Positions 17,606 to 28,451 of a stretch of 36,116 nt of DNA are shown piece after piece. A program made the translations under genes and the position numbers. The notes under the pieces are model-generated. The model was given only the letters and a program-made list of their open reading frames with translations. It ran no database searches and was not told the origin of the DNA. Source of the stretch: Desulfuromonadaceae bacterium (lineage in GTDB: Bacteria > Desulfobacterota > Desulfuromonadia > Geobacterales > Pseudopelobacteraceae); assembly GCA_028686145.1 (NCBI GenBank), contig JAQUCQ010000002.1:1-36116 (forward strand), read 5' to 3'. Positions within the stretch are counted from its first letter, which is position 1. The number at the start of each line of letters is the position of its first letter.

Positions 17606-18670
17606 TCAAACAAAATAGCCGATGATTCCTGTAACTACTATGTTTACAAGTGCTACTGGAATAAAGACCTTCCAGCCAAGATGCATTAATTGATCATACC
17701 GGTAACGTGGAAGTGTTGCGCGGATCCACATGCAGACAAACATCAGAAAGTATACTTTTGCAATGAAGTAAACCGGTCCAAGCAGTGGGAAGGCGGCGGT
17801 AAGCGGTCCGTTCCAGCCACCGAGAAACAGCGTAGTTGTCAGAGCACATACGGTTACCATATTTGCATATTCAGCCATGAAGAACATTGCGTATTTCATT
17901 GATGAGTATTCTGTGCAGAACCCGGATACAAGTTCAGTTTCCGCCTCAGGTAAATCAAACGGTGTGCGATTGATCTCGGCAAGAGAACAGATAAAAAACA
18001 TGAAAGCTGCAAGAGGTTGTTTAAAGAGATACCACTCAAAACCACCAAAACCAGACTGAAGTGCAACAATTTTGTTGAGTGAAAGTGTACCGGAAAGCAT
18101 AAACACAGAAATAATTGCCAGGCCTGCCGCCAGTTCATACGAAATCATTTGAGCGGAGGCACGCAAACCACCCATCAGAGAGTATTTGCTATTTGACGCC
18201 CACCCAGCGAGCACAATTCCATAGACGCCGAGTGATGACATTGCCAAAATATAAAGTACTCCGACATTAATATCATATACTTGGCCTGCAGCCGTATCAT
18301 AGTATGCGGCGATCTGTAATGGGATCTTATAACCGGCTACCTCAATGACGCCCCCGAATGGGATTACGGCAAAGGTAATAAAAGCTGGAATAAGAGCAAT
18401 AAGCGGTGCTACCAAAAACGCAAATGTACTGGCCTGAGAGGGTATGATCTCCTCTTTAAAGAAGAGCTTTACGCCATCGGCGATCGGTTGTAGTAGTCCG
18501 TGCCAGCCAGTGCGCATGGGTCCCAATCGTACCTGCATATGGCCGATAATTTTGCGCTCGGCGTACGTAGCGTAGGCCACGGTCAGCAGCACAAAGACAA
18601 AAGCCACCAGGACCTTGGCAACCATGGCGATGTAATACATCATCGGCAGTCCTAATATCTCGATTCCCAT
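17606..18670 (-). CDS. nuoH: NADH-quinone oxidoreductase subunit H
   Basis: AERKIIGHMQVRLGPMRTGWHGLLQPIADGVKLFFKE, NRTPFDLPEAETELVSGFCTEYSSMKYAMFFMAEY. Confidence 0.97.
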   Translation of the reverse strand: MGIEILGLPMMYYIAMVAKVLVAFVFVLLTVAYATYAERKIIGHMQVRLGPMRTGWHGLLQPIADGVKLFFKEEIIPSQASTFAFLVAPLIALIPAFITFAVIPFGGVIEVAGYKIPLQIAAYYDTAAGQVYDINVGVLYILAMSSLGVYGIVLAGWASNSKYSLMGGLRASAQMISYELAAGLAIISVFMLSGTLSLNKIVALQSGFGGFEWYLFKQPLAAFMFFICSLAEINRTPFDLPEAETELVSGFCTEYSSMKYAMFFMAEYANMVTVCALTTTLFLGGWNGPLTAAFPLLGPVYFIAKVYFLMFVCMWIRATLPRYRYDQLMHLGWKVFIPVALVNIVVTGIIGYFV

Positions 18671-18731
18671 CTGTCCCTCTTTCCTTGCTAGTATAAATTA
18701 GTTACTACAGCTAATTAGTTTAAATAACCCT

Positions 18732-21206
18732 TTACTTTGCCACCGTAACCATTGTTACGGGAGACCCGGTCCAGATTGTATTAATCGGAGCAGAGCTGAA
18801 ATGATATGGTGCAAAGACGACACCAGCAGGCATACGTGAAGAAACTTTAGCTTTTAGCTGCATACTCCCGGCTGCTGAGGCAACTGTTATAAGATCGTTA
18901 TCTGCGATTTTATACGCAGAAGCATCCGTACGTGACAGTTCAAGATAGCCTTCCGGACAAACATGCATCGGTCCTTCACCGTACTGTGACAGCGTACCGT
19001 TGTGATACAACACGCTACCAGTAACAAGAGCAAACTTACCATTCTCAGTGGCTGGCGAAGGTGTTGCTTTTGGAACAACGAAGGCAGGTTTTGTTGCAGC
19101 TGTTGCAAAGGCACCGTCCTTACGGAGTATTATATGACTTAATCCAGTATATCCCGGCGCGTGTTCGGCAATTTCTGAAAACTTTTCAGCTGGTGTCACC
19201 GCAGCCTGACCACCAAGACAGGTAATCAAGTCCGAGAATATTTCATAATCAGTTTTTGTCTGGGCATTTTTGCGGATTGCCGGTTTTATGTACTGAACTC
19301 GACGATCGGTGCTGGTAAAGGTACCTTCCTTCTCGGCAAACGAGCAGGCAGGAAGAACAACATCAGCCATAGCAGCGGTTTCCGTAAGAAACAGTTCTGA
19401 TACAACCAGGAATTCAACCGCATCAAGAGCTGCTTTGACTTTGGTACGATCCGGGTAGGATGTAAGTGGATCTTCTCCGGCAATAAAAAGTGTCTTGACA
19501 GTTCCACTCACACAGGCATCCAGAATCTGCAAGCCATTCAAGCCACCATCTTGAGCATAAAAGCCCATGTCTACCGCACCCTGACTGTTGCTTTTCTCGG
19601 AAAGACAGAGGACTCCGCACCCTTCTTTACCGTATTTACCGGTCAGTATAGCCAGGTTTGCAGTTGCGCTTGCTAAATCAGCATTGTGTCCGGCATACCC
19701 CTGACCAACCGGAAAAACGATCAGGGCCTTCTCGGCAGTAGCATATTCGGAAGCCAGTTTTTTAATATCAGCAGCAGCTAAGCCACTCTGAGCAGCAACG
19801 GACTCAGCGCTGAACTCAGACAACGCCTTTACAATCTCGGCGTAACCCGGAACTGTCGAAGCAGTGTCGACAAAAAGTTTCTCGTCGATAATTGTCTTAG
19901 CAATGGCATTCAGTATGGCAACTTCACATCCGGGGCGATGAACAAGCGTTGTCGCATCAGGAAGTTTTGAAAGTTTGCCACGTTTGTCAGAAATAATTGC
20001 GAGCTTTACTCCTTTGTTTTTAACGGCCATATTTACTTCAAAGCCAACAACCGGATGTGTTTCATAGGAGTCCGTTTTGATAACGAGAAGCATATCACTT
20101 TTTTGAATATCAAGAATACTGGCTGATGAAGCACTCTCACCAAAACTGCGCACAAAACCTTCTGTCAATGCAGAATGAGCAAAACCGGCAGAATGGTCAA
20201 AGTTTTTTGTTCCAACATTTTCTAACAGCAATGTTTTAAAAAGGGCAAGCTCTTCGTTTGTGAGACGAGGCGTAGCGAGAGCAGCAACAGATGTGCCGTT
20301 TTTAAGACGCCCAGCAACAAGTTCCAGAGCCTCATCCCAGCTTGTTTCCATTAATTTGCCGTTTTTCCTCACTAAAGGAGAGGTCAACCGCTGGGAACTA
20401 TTGATAAACTGGTAGCCAAAGCGACCACGGACACACAATTGACCTTTGTGAAAGCCCTGATTCTCATCATAAATTGTTGTCAGAACCTTGTTGTCTTTGA
20501 CTCCAAGTGTCAGGTTACAACCAGTTCCGCAGTAACCACAGACAGATGTATGCTTGGTTAAAGCCCAGAAACGAGCCTTATGCTTGAAAGGTCGTGCCAG
20601 CAGCGAACCTACAGGACACACTGAAATACAAGAGCCACAGAATTCGCAATTCAGGGCATCATCAAATTCACACCCTATTTTTGTTTCAATACCACGATCA
20701 ATAAATGTCAAGGCACCAAAGCTTACAATCTCATCACAGATTCGAGCACACTTGCCGCACAATACGCAACGGTTCATGTCTCGTTCAATAAGAGGATTGT
20801 TATAGTCTATTGAATGGTGAAATTTCTCATCCTTGAAGCGGTTAGTGTTAACTTTATATTCATAGGTGAGGTTTTGCAGGTCACAATCACCTGATTTATC
20901 GCATACCGGGCAATCAAGAGGGTGATTGAGCAGCAGCAGCTCAAGAACCATTTTGCGTGCTTTGATAATATCCGGAGTGGATGTACGGATAATCATCCCC
21001 TCCGTTACCGGTGTTGTACACGCTGGAATCTGACGCCCTTTCATCTGCTCAACCTCAACCAGACACATACGACAGGCACCGAATGGTTTCAGTTTTTTAT
21101 CGTGGCACAGAATCGGGATTTTAATTCCGTTCAGCTTGGCTGCTTCATAAATAGTCGCAGTCTTGGGCGCAGTAACCTGCTTATCATCTATCGTAACATT
21201 TACCAT
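18732..21206 (-). CDS. nuoG: NADH-quinone oxidoreductase subunit G (2Fe-2S, ferredoxin-like and molybdopterin-oxidoreductase-like domains)
   Basis: CHDKKLKPFGACRMCLVEVEQ, HPLDCPVCDKSGDCDLQ, CVLCGKCARICDE, CEFCGSCISVCPVGSL, CGYCGTGCNLTLGV. Confidence 0.95.
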   Translation of the reverse strand: MVNVTIDDKQVTAPKTATIYEAAKLNGIKIPILCHDKKLKPFGACRMCLVEVEQMKGRQIPACTTPVTEGMIIRTSTPDIIKARKMVLELLLLNHPLDCPVCDKSGDCDLQNLTYEYKVNTNRFKDEKFHHSIDYNNPLIERDMNRCVLCGKCARICDEIVSFGALTFIDRGIETKIGCEFDDALNCEFCGSCISVCPVGSLLARPFKHKARFWALTKHTSVCGYCGTGCNLTLGVKDNKVLTTIYDENQGFHKGQLCVRGRFGYQFINSSQRLTSPLVRKNGKLMETSWDEALELVAGRLKNGTSVAALATPRLTNEELALFKTLLLENVGTKNFDHSAGFAHSALTEGFVRSFGESASSASILDIQKSDMLLVIKTDSYETHPVVGFEVNMAVKNKGVKLAIISDKRGKLSKLPDATTLVHRPGCEVAILNAIAKTIIDEKLFVDTASTVPGYAEIVKALSEFSAESVAAQSGLAAADIKKLASEYATAEKALIVFPVGQGYAGHNADLASATANLAILTGKYGKEGCGVLCLSEKSNSQGAVDMGFYAQDGGLNGLQILDACVSGTVKTLFIAGEDPLTSYPDRTKVKAALDAVEFLVVSELFLTETAAMADVVLPACSFAEKEGTFTSTDRRVQYIKPAIRKNAQTKTDYEIFSDLITCLGGQAAVTPAEKFSEIAEHAPGYTGLSHIILRKDGAFATAATKPAFVVPKATPSPATENGKFALVTGSVLYHNGTLSQYGEGPMHVCPEGYLELSRTDASAYKIADNDLITVASAAGSMQLKAKVSSRMPAGVVFAPYHFSSAPINTIWTGSPVTMVTVAK

Positions 21207-21249
21207 CTCAACCTCTGTTCAGTGAGTTTGACCGTGTGCGTAAGGAACT

Positions 21250-23031
21250 CTATTCAATGGCCATAAAGCGGCAGGCATCGTAGCAGGATTTACACTTGGT
21301 GCATTTTTCCTTGTCAAGGTACGCAATTTGACCTTTTTCCCAGACAATTGCGTCAACAGGACAGGCTTTCTTGCAGGCACCGCACTTAACACATTTATCT
21401 TCAACAACCTGCCACAGTAATAAATCCTTACAGCAGTTGGAGGGGCAGCGTTTTTCTATAATATGTGCTTCATATTCATGGCGGAAATAGTTAATGGTTG
21501 ACAGAATCGGATTCGGTGCTGTTTGTCCAAGACCACACAGAGATGCTTTCTTAATTGCAACACCCAGATCCTGAAGTGTTTCAATATCAGACAGTTCGCC
21601 ACGGCCTTCAGTTATACGCTCAAGAATATCAAGCATGACCTTCAGACCAATACGACATGGGACACATTTACCGCATGACTCCATCCTTGTGAAATTAAGG
21701 AAAAAACGGGACACGTCGACCATGCAGGTTGTTTCATCCATGACAACCAGACCACCGGAGCCCATCATTGCGCCCGCTTTGATCAGAGAGTCATAGTCAA
21801 CCGGTGTATCGAGAATCTCTGCCGGAATACATCCTCCGGACGGCCCTCCGGCCTGAACTGCTTTAAACTTGCGGTTATTAGCAATACCACCGCAAACATC
21901 ATAAATAACTTCACGTACTTTCATCCCTGCTGGAACTTCTACAAGACCGGTATGCTTAACTTTTCCTGTTACTGCAAAGATCTTCGTTCCCTTGGTTGTT
22001 TCTGTACCAAGCGAAGCGTACCAGTCACCGCCCTTGTTAATGATATGGCGGACATTACCGAAAGTCTCAACGTTGTTAATATTGGTTGGCTTGCCCCACA
22101 GACCACGAACAGCAGGAAACGGTGGCCTTGGACGGCTCATACCGCGATGCCCTTCAATGGAAGCCATTAAAGCTGTTTCCTCGCCACAGACGAAAGCACC
22201 AGCGCCCATCTTTATACGCATATCAAAATCTATGCCCCACCCCTGGATATTCTTCCCGAGGTAACCTTTTTCATAGCAGACATCAATTGCGTGCTGAAGA
22301 CGCTGAACAGCAAGTGGATATTCGGCACGAACATATACATAACCAAAGTCGCATCCAATGGCGTATGCAGCGATCATCATTCCTTCGATAATACAGAAAG
22401 GGTCGCCTTCGAGCAGTGAACGGTCCATAAAAGCGCCTGGATCGCCTTCGTCTGCATTACAGATCAGATATTTATGGTCACCAGGGGAAGCTTTACAAAA
22501 GGACCATTTCATTCCGGTAGGGAAACCGCCGCCGCCACGACCGCGAAGGCCAGATTTCTTAACCTCGTCGATAACTTCTTCCGGCTTCATGGTCTTTACA
22601 CACTTCTCGATTGCTTTGAAACCGTCTTCTTCTTTATAGGCATCGATGCTATCAGGGTCTATTTGCCCGCAACCGGTCATAACGACACGCATTTGGGCAT
22701 CAACAAACTGATTGTAGTACGGCTTTGCTTTGCGCTTTTCTATAATTTCTTTCTTGACGATATGCTCGTCAATAATTTTTTCAACCTCTTCAGGTTTAAC
22801 GAAATCATAGGTAACGCGCCCCAATTCAGGAGTTATAACGTCAACAAGTACGTCATTGGCACAAAGACCACGACAACCGGTTTTAATAACGTCGCATCGC
22901 TTGCCGACTACTGCATCAACGCCCTTTTCAGCGAGTAGCTTTATAAAAGCAGCCTCGACATCTTTGGCACCCATTGAAATACCGCCGGTTCCCTGGCAGA
23001 TAAGAATCTGTATTCCTGCGTTTTCGCTCAT
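21250..23031 (-). CDS. nuoF: NADH-quinone oxidoreductase subunit F with N-terminal 2Fe-2S-like and C-terminal 2x[4Fe-4S] domains
   Basis: GLRGRGGGGFPTGMKWSFC, CNADEGDPGAFMDRSLLEGDP, ESCGKCVPCRIG, and C-terminal CVKCGACKKACPVDAI...CTKCKSCYDACRF. Confidence 0.95.
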   Translation of the reverse strand: MSENAGIQILICQGTGGISMGAKDVEAAFIKLLAEKGVDAVVGKRCDVIKTGCRGLCANDVLVDVITPELGRVTYDFVKPEEVEKIIDEHIVKKEIIEKRKAKPYYNQFVDAQMRVVMTGCGQIDPDSIDAYKEEDGFKAIEKCVKTMKPEEVIDEVKKSGLRGRGGGGFPTGMKWSFCKASPGDHKYLICNADEGDPGAFMDRSLLEGDPFCIIEGMMIAAYAIGCDFGYVYVRAEYPLAVQRLQHAIDVCYEKGYLGKNIQGWGIDFDMRIKMGAGAFVCGEETALMASIEGHRGMSRPRPPFPAVRGLWGKPTNINNVETFGNVRHIINKGGDWYASLGTETTKGTKIFAVTGKVKHTGLVEVPAGMKVREVIYDVCGGIANNRKFKAVQAGGPSGGCIPAEILDTPVDYDSLIKAGAMMGSGGLVVMDETTCMVDVSRFFLNFTRMESCGKCVPCRIGLKVMLDILERITEGRGELSDIETLQDLGVAIKKASLCGLGQTAPNPILSTINYFRHEYEAHIIEKRCPSNCCKDLLLWQVVEDKCVKCGACKKACPVDAIVWEKGQIAYLDKEKCTKCKSCYDACRFMAIE

Positions 23032-23070
23032 GACTCAATTGTCCCCTGCTGGATAGTTTCGAGCTACGTG

Positions 23071-23583
23071 CTACTTCAATGGTCTCTGATTATAATCAGC
23101 CACAATTTCATCGACTTTTTGTACTGTCATACCGCCGTATGTAGAATCATTGACCATCGCCAACGGCGCCATTCCACAAGCTCCAAGACACGCAACTTTT
23201 TCAAAAGTATATCGAAGATCCGGCGTAGTCTCTGCGTGGCCGATGTGCAATTTATCAAAGAAGGTCTCGACTATTCGGGTTGCACCTTGAACATGACAGG
23301 CTGTGCCAACACAAACTCGGATGATAAATTTACCACGCGGCTTAAGATGAAACTGAGCATAAAATGTGAGTACACCGTAAATCTGGCTCGGATACACATT
23401 GAGTCGCTCGGCCACATGATCAGCCACAACACGCGGGACATAGCCATATTCATCCTGAACACCCTGTAATACCGGCATCAGATTTCCAGGAATATCTATA
23501 TATTTATCAATGACCGCATCGGCTATGGATAGGTCAACTTCTGGTTCCTGCTCTGTGCCCTGCTGCGCTACTACGTCACTCAT
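23071..23583 (-). CDS. nuoE: NADH-quinone oxidoreductase subunit E
   Basis: Thioredoxin-like 2Fe-2S: IRVCVGTACHVQGATRIVE...CLGACGMAPLAMVND. RBS AAGGAG favours the ATG at 23583. Confidence 0.95.
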   Translation of the reverse strand: MSDVVAQQGTEQEPEVDLSIADAVIDKYIDIPGNLMPVLQGVQDEYGYVPRVVADHVAERLNVYPSQIYGVLTFYAQFHLKPRGKFIIRVCVGTACHVQGATRIVETFFDKLHIGHAETTPDLRYTFEKVACLGACGMAPLAMVNDSTYGGMTVQKVDEIVADYNQRPLK

Positions 23584-23612
23584 GCGCCCCATCTCCTTTG
23601 AATCGTGCGGAG

Positions 23613-24785
23613 TTATCTGTCAATTTCACCAAGAACAATATCCAGAGTACCGATTACGGCTACCAAGTCGGCTATCATGGAACCAACACTCATCTTCTCG
23701 ATGGCTTGTAGATTCACAAATGATGGCGGGCGAATCCTCATACGCTCAGGCTTGTTGCCGCCATCGCTAACAAGATAAAATCCAAGCTCACCCTTAGGTG
23801 CCTCTACGCCCTGATACACTTCACCTTCCGGAGCATAGAAACCTTCAGAAGCAATTTTGAAGTGGTGAATAAGTCCCTCAATACTGTTGTAAACATTTTC
23901 CTTAGGCGGATAACAAACCTGAGGACAATCAGCCAATACTGGGCCAGGCTTAAGTTTATCAAGAGCTTGGCGGACAATTTTACATGCTTCGCGCATTTCA
24001 ACCAGGCGTACTTTATAGCGATCGAAAGTATCGCAGTTTTCACCAACAGGAACCTTGAACTGGTACTTGTCGTAGCCACTGTACGAATTATCTCTCCGTA
24101 AATCCCAATCAACCCCGGAACCTCTCAAGGCAGGACCGGTAATACCGTAATCAATTGCATCATCAGCTGAAATAACGCCATTGCCAATGGTACGCTTGAG
24201 CCAGATCGGGTTAGTTGTCAAAAGGCCTTCATACTGGTCAAGATAGCCAGGCATTGAATCAATGAAATCGCTGACCTTTTTAACAAACTCTTCCGGGACG
24301 TCCTGCGAAAGTCCTCCAACACGGAAAAAGTTTGAAGTCATACGGGCGCCGGAGATCAGTTCATAGGTCTCCATAACAGTTTCACGCTCACGGAATGCGT
24401 AAATAAAAACCGTCATAGCACCAATGTCAAGAGCGTGACAGGCCAGCCAGACCAGATGAGATTCAAGTCTTGTCAACTCGGCCATAATAATTCTGATCGT
24501 TTCAGCGCGTTCCGGCACCTCGACAGCCATCAGCTTTTCAACAGCCAATATATAACCAAGATTGTTGCTCATTGGCGCCAGATAATCGAGGCGGTCAGTC
24601 AACGGAAGAATCTGGTGATAGGTGCGATGCTCAGCAAGCTTCTCGACGCCACGGTGCAAAAAGCCGATGTGAGGAGTAACCTTGACGATCACCTCGCCGT
24701 CAAGCTCGAGAACGAGCCGCAGAACCCCGTGCGTACTGGGGTGTTGTGGACCCATATTTAGTGTCATTGTTTCAGTAGTAGCCAT
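23613..24785 (-). CDS. nuoD: NADH-quinone oxidoreductase subunit D
   Basis: MGPQHPSTHGVLRLVLELDGEVI, IGFLHRGVEKLAEHRTYHQ, C-terminal LGEIDR. Confidence 0.97.
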   Translation of the reverse strand: MATTETMTLNMGPQHPSTHGVLRLVLELDGEVIVKVTPHIGFLHRGVEKLAEHRTYHQILPLTDRLDYLAPMSNNLGYILAVEKLMAVEVPERAETIRIIMAELTRLESHLVWLACHALDIGAMTVFIYAFRERETVMETYELISGARMTSNFFRVGGLSQDVPEEFVKKVSDFIDSMPGYLDQYEGLLTTNPIWLKRTIGNGVISADDAIDYGITGPALRGSGVDWDLRRDNSYSGYDKYQFKVPVGENCDTFDRYKVRLVEMREACKIVRQALDKLKPGPVLADCPQVCYPPKENVYNSIEGLIHHFKIASEGFYAPEGEVYQGVEAPKGELGFYLVSDGGNKPERMRIRPPSFVNLQAIEKMSVGSMIADLVAVIGTLDIVLGEIDR

Positions 24786-24829
24786 GTATCGCCTCTTCTA
24801 TGATCGGATTACAGAACGATGTAGTAAAA

Positions 24830-25318
24830 CTATGACAAACGCCCTTTATAGGGTTCGCGGTCCGGTCCTTGTAGCGGATAGTCCTTGCGGAGAGGGTGTC
24901 CTACCCAGTCATCAGTCATAAGAATACGCCGGAGGTCGGGATGCCCGTCGAATGTAATTCCAAACAGGTCATAAACTTCACGCTCAAGCCAGTTTGCTGT
25001 TCTCCACACCGTGGATGCAGTCGGAATGCGACAATCAGCTTCTGCTACCGGCGTTTTAATGCGCAAGCGATCCTTGTTGGGAATAGAATAGAGCAGATAT
25101 ACCATCATGAAGCGCTCTTCTTTTTTTCCCAAATAATCGACTGCAGTAAGGTCAGTAAGCAGGTTGTACTGAAGTGACTGTTTAAGGAACGAAAGGATTT
25201 CAATAATGGCATCCTTCGCTACGGTTACCGTCACTTCTCCTCTGAATTCGACGACATCAATGATTGAAGTGGTGAATTTTTCCTTCAGCTTCAGTACTGC
25301 ACGATTGTTTTCTGCCAT
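24830..25318 (-). CDS. nuoC: NADH-quinone oxidoreductase subunit C
   Basis: TANWLEREVYDLFGITFDGHPDLRRILMTDDWVGHPLRKDYPL. Confidence 0.96.
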   Translation of the reverse strand: MAENNRAVLKLKEKFTTSIIDVVEFRGEVTVTVAKDAIIEILSFLKQSLQYNLLTDLTAVDYLGKKEERFMMVYLLYSIPNKDRLRIKTPVAEADCRIPTASTVWRTANWLEREVYDLFGITFDGHPDLRRILMTDDWVGHPLRKDYPLQGPDREPYKGRLS

Positions 25319-25376
25319 GATATCCAACCCTTTTGTGGGATTTTTTGTGTATATTCTCGCTACTACTTCCTGGAGA

Positions 25377-25892
25377 TCAAGCAGCCTCAGAAATGTAACG
25401 CTGCCCCAAACCGATAGCAGAGCCGAATGAGTTCCGCTCTTTCATAATCTTGTCCTGCAGCTTCATCAGACCGAACAGCAGCGCCTCAGGGCGGGGAGGA
25501 CACCCGGGGATATAGACATCAACCGGCAAAGCCTCATCGATCCCCTGCACAACACTATAGGTATCAAAAATTCCGCCGGAGCAGGCGCATGCACCCATTG
25601 CAATAACCCATTTTGGCTCAGGCATCTGCTCATAAACCGTCTTAATGACCGGCAGCATTTTTTTGGTTACCGTTCCTGCAATAATAATACAGTCGGCCTG
25701 GCGGGGTGAGGCTCGAAAAATAATCCCGAAACGGTCCAGGTCATTGTGAGAAGCTCCGGTAGCCATCATCTCAATGGCACAACATGCCAAACCAAAGGTC
25801 ATCGGCCAGATGGACGACTTCCGTGACCAGTTCACAAGTGCATCAAGTGATGTGGTGATAACGTTATCGCCAAGCGGATTATCTACTCCCAT
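25377..25892 (-). CDS. nuoB: NADH-quinone oxidoreductase subunit B
   Basis: [55 protein letters not shown]. Confidence 0.97.
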   Translation of the reverse strand: MGVDNPLGDNVITTSLDALVNWSRKSSIWPMTFGLACCAIEMMATGASHNDLDRFGIIFRASPRQADCIIIAGTVTKKMLPVIKTVYEQMPEPKWVIAMGACACSGGIFDTYSVVQGIDEALPVDVYIPGCPPRPEALLFGLMKLQDKIMKERNSFGSAIGLGQRYISEAA

Positions 25893-26239
25893 TCCAGCGC
25901 TCCTTTTTTCCAGACATAAATATAACCGACAAAAAGAATGACAATGAATACACCCATTTCAGCTAACCCAAACACACCCAGCTTTTTGTAAAGGATTGCC
26001 CATGGGTACAGAAACACAGCCTCGATATCGAACAAGATAAACAGTACGGCGATCATATAAAACTTGATCGAATAACGTTCTCGAGCCGTTCCTACCGGAT
26101 CACAACCACTTTCGTACGGCTGTAGTTTTAGTTTCGACGGGTTTTTCTGCCCAATCAATGATGACAAGACAAGAGAAACAAGCCCGAATCCTACTGCCAC
26201 GAGCACCAAAAGTAATATTGGTAAATATGCACCGAGCAT
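25883..26239 (-). CDS. nuoA: NADH-quinone oxidoreductase subunit A
   Basis: [48 protein letters not shown]; 10-bp overlap with nuoB. Confidence 0.97.
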   Translation of the reverse strand: MLGAYLPILLLVLVAVGFGLVSLVLSSLIGQKNPSKLKLQPYESGCDPVGTARERYSIKFYMIAVLFILFDIEAVFLYPWAILYKKLGVFGLAEMGVFIVILFVGYIYVWKKGALEWE

Positions 26240-26287
26240 TGATAGCCCTCCTTACTGCGTACTGTATACTGTATACAAACGCTGCTT

Positions 26288-26316
26288 GTAATAGGTTATT
26301 TGAATTTCTTTGTCAA
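26288..26316 (-). promoter_or_regulatory. Sigma70-type promoter of the nuo operon
   Basis: Minus strand TTGACA (26311-26316), 17-bp spacer, TATTAC (26288-26293), about 50 bp upstream of nuoA. Confidence 0.65.
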
Positions 26317-26392
26317 CAGTTTTTTTACTCATGCAAAAATAGACACAACGTAGTCAATTTTATAAATTACAAATAAAATTAAACCTTTACCA

Positions 26393-26421
26393 TTGACATT
26401 GAGAGCTCCAGTATGATAAAT
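26393..26421 (+). promoter_or_regulatory. Candidate sigma70-type promoter for hemL
   Basis: TTGACA (26393-26398), 17-bp spacer, ATAAAT (26416-26421), in the divergent nuoA/hemL intergenic region. Confidence 0.5.
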
Positions 26422-26474
26422 ACGCCACTTTGTCAGACTTATTTACCGATCAAATTCCCCTCGGAGGTGCCCCC

Positions 26475-27761
26475 ATGAATCATGAACGCTCCAGTTTTCT
26501 TTTTCAGCAGGCGAAAACGTCTATTCCCGGCGGAGTCAATAGCCCCGTACGTGCTTTCAAATCTGTTGGCGCCGACCCGCTGTTTATTAAGAAGGCCAAC
26601 GGCAGCCATATATATGATGAGGATGGTAATACTTTTATTGACTATGTCGGCTCATGGGGTCCGATGATTGTCGGCCATTGCCATCCCGACATCATTGCTG
26701 CCGTGCAGGACACTATGATTAGTGGCGCAAGCTTTGGAGCTCCGACAGAACGGGAGACTATTCTTGCTAATCTTGTCATTGACGCAGTGCCTTCCATTGA
26801 AATGGTCCGAATGGTGAGCTCTGGCACCGAAGCAACCATGAGCGCCATACGGCTTGCTCGCGGCTATACCGCACGAGACAAGATAATAAAGTTCTCCGGC
26901 TGCTATCACGGCCACGCAGATTCCCTTCTGGTTAAGGCCGGATCAGGTGCTGCCACTTTTGGGGTTCCCGACTCTCCCGGCGTTCCGGCCGATGTTGCCA
27001 GACTCACACTCACCGCCGAATACAATTCGCTTGATTCAGTCAGAAGCCTGGTGGCCGCAAACAAGAATTCCATTGCCTGTATCATTGTTGAACCAGTGGC
27101 GGGTAATATGGGGACAGTACCTCCACGTGCAGGTTTTTTGGAAGGGCTTCGCGAAATTTGTACCAATGAAGGGATCGTATTGATTTTCGATGAAGTCATG
27201 TCCGGCTTTCGTGTCGCTTACGGTGGCGCTCAGGCACTCTTTGGCGTCACACCCGACATGACAACACTTGGCAAGATCATTGGCGGTGGTTTACCGGTTG
27301 GCGCATTTGGCGGCAAACGTGACATCATGGAACAACTCTCCCCATCAGGCGGTATCTATCAGGCAGGCACCCTGTCCGGCAATCCTCTTGCCATGTCGGC
27401 AGGGATAGCAACACTGAACATACTCAAACAGCCGGGATTTTATAAAGCCTTGGAGGAAAAAAGCCGGACTGTTGCTGAGGGTATCAGCAAGGCAGCCAGA
27501 GATGCCGGATATCCGATCTACTCTACCCGTGTCGGAAGCATGTTTTGTGCATTTTTTAGTAGTGGCGAAGTTTTTGACTGGTCAACCGCTTCCAGATGCG
27601 ACACCAAGGCTTTTGCAAAATATTTCCTTGCCATGCTGGATCAGGGAGTTTATCTGGCTCCTTCTCAATTCGAAACTGCATTCGTTTCCGCTGCGCACAC
27701 CGAGTCCGATATCGATAAAACTATTGAAGCAGCTGCTAAATGTTTCAAACAGATCGCGTAA
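26475..27761 (+). CDS. hemL: Glutamate-1-semialdehyde 2,1-aminomutase
   Basis: [88 protein letters not shown] precedes ATG 26475 ([10 protein letters not shown]). Confidence 0.97.
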   Translation: MNHERSSFLFQQAKTSIPGGVNSPVRAFKSVGADPLFIKKANGSHIYDEDGNTFIDYVGSWGPMIVGHCHPDIIAAVQDTMISGASFGAPTERETILANLVIDAVPSIEMVRMVSSGTEATMSAIRLARGYTARDKIIKFSGCYHGHADSLLVKAGSGAATFGVPDSPGVPADVARLTLTAEYNSLDSVRSLVAANKNSIACIIVEPVAGNMGTVPPRAGFLEGLREICTNEGIVLIFDEVMSGFRVAYGGAQALFGVTPDMTTLGKIIGGGLPVGAFGGKRDIMEQLSPSGGIYQAGTLSGNPLAMSAGIATLNILKQPGFYKALEEKSRTVAEGISKAARDAGYPIYSTRVGSMFCAFFSSGEVFDWSTASRCDTKAFAKYFLAMLDQGVYLAPSQFETAFVSAAHTESDIDKTIEAAAKCFKQIA

Positions 27762-27846
27762 CGTTTGCTTTCGTTTCTGTTTGACATATCAACCAGACCT
27801 ATGGTATTGAGTACCGGTTTTATGCCGCTTTACCTAGTGAGTTTTT

Positions 27847-28083
27847 ATGGTCGGTAACAATCGTCAGCTTTTTCGAAGTCTTGCCATGGTTTCCAGCATG
27901 GGCATTTCCGTTGTACTGGCGATAGCTATCGGCGTCTGGTTCGGATTGACCCTTGACCGCTGGCTTGATACGAAGCCGTGGTTCTTTTATATCTTTTTAT
28001 TCATAGGAATTGCCGCCGGTTTTAAAAATGTGTACGTTATCGCCGGCAGGGAGATCCGTAAAAGTGATGATAACGATCAATGA
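27847..28083 (+). CDS. AtpZ/AtpI-family small membrane protein of the F0 operon
   Basis: Two TM segments: GISVVLAIAIGVWFGLTLDRWLDTKPWFFYIFLFIGIAAGFKNVYVI. Precedes the atpI-like and atpB genes. Confidence 0.85.
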   Translation: MVGNNRQLFRSLAMVSSMGISVVLAIAIGVWFGLTLDRWLDTKPWFFYIFLFIGIAAGFKNVYVIAGREIRKSDDNDQ

Positions 28084-28447
28084 GGACAACCTCTTTGCCG
28101 TCATCATCAAGGGTAGTTTGGGGTTGCTGGCTTTTCTGACCTTGTTCGGATGGGTTTTCTTTTCTATACAAGTCGGTTTGGGCGCTCTGGCTGGCGGATG
28201 CATTGCGATAGCTAATTTTTTCTGGATTCGTAATGTTCTGCAGCGTATTCTCGGGCAGCTGCCTGCGAAGGCAACTACGTATGTTCAGCTCAGATTTATT
28301 GCCCGTTTGAGCCTGACCGGATTTCTTTTGTATTTCATTATAACTTCTGGCTGGTTTTCACTCGCCGGGCTTTTTATCGGTCTCTCAGTAATTGTAATCA
28401 ACATAATTGCACTTTCACTATACAGCGCCCTGCGCGCAGGAGGTTAG
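28067..28447 (+). CDS. atpI: ATP synthase subunit I
   Basis: Four hydrophobic segments, position immediately upstream of atpB, 17-bp overlap with the atpZ-like gene. Start ATG 28067 ([10 protein letters not shown]). Confidence 0.75.
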   Translation: MITINEDNLFAVIIKGSLGLLAFLTLFGWVFFSIQVGLGALAGGCIAIANFFWIRNVLQRILGQLPAKATTYVQLRFIARLSLTGFLLYFIITSGWFSLAGLFIGLSVIVINIIALSLYSALRAGG

Positions 28448-28451
28448 CTCC

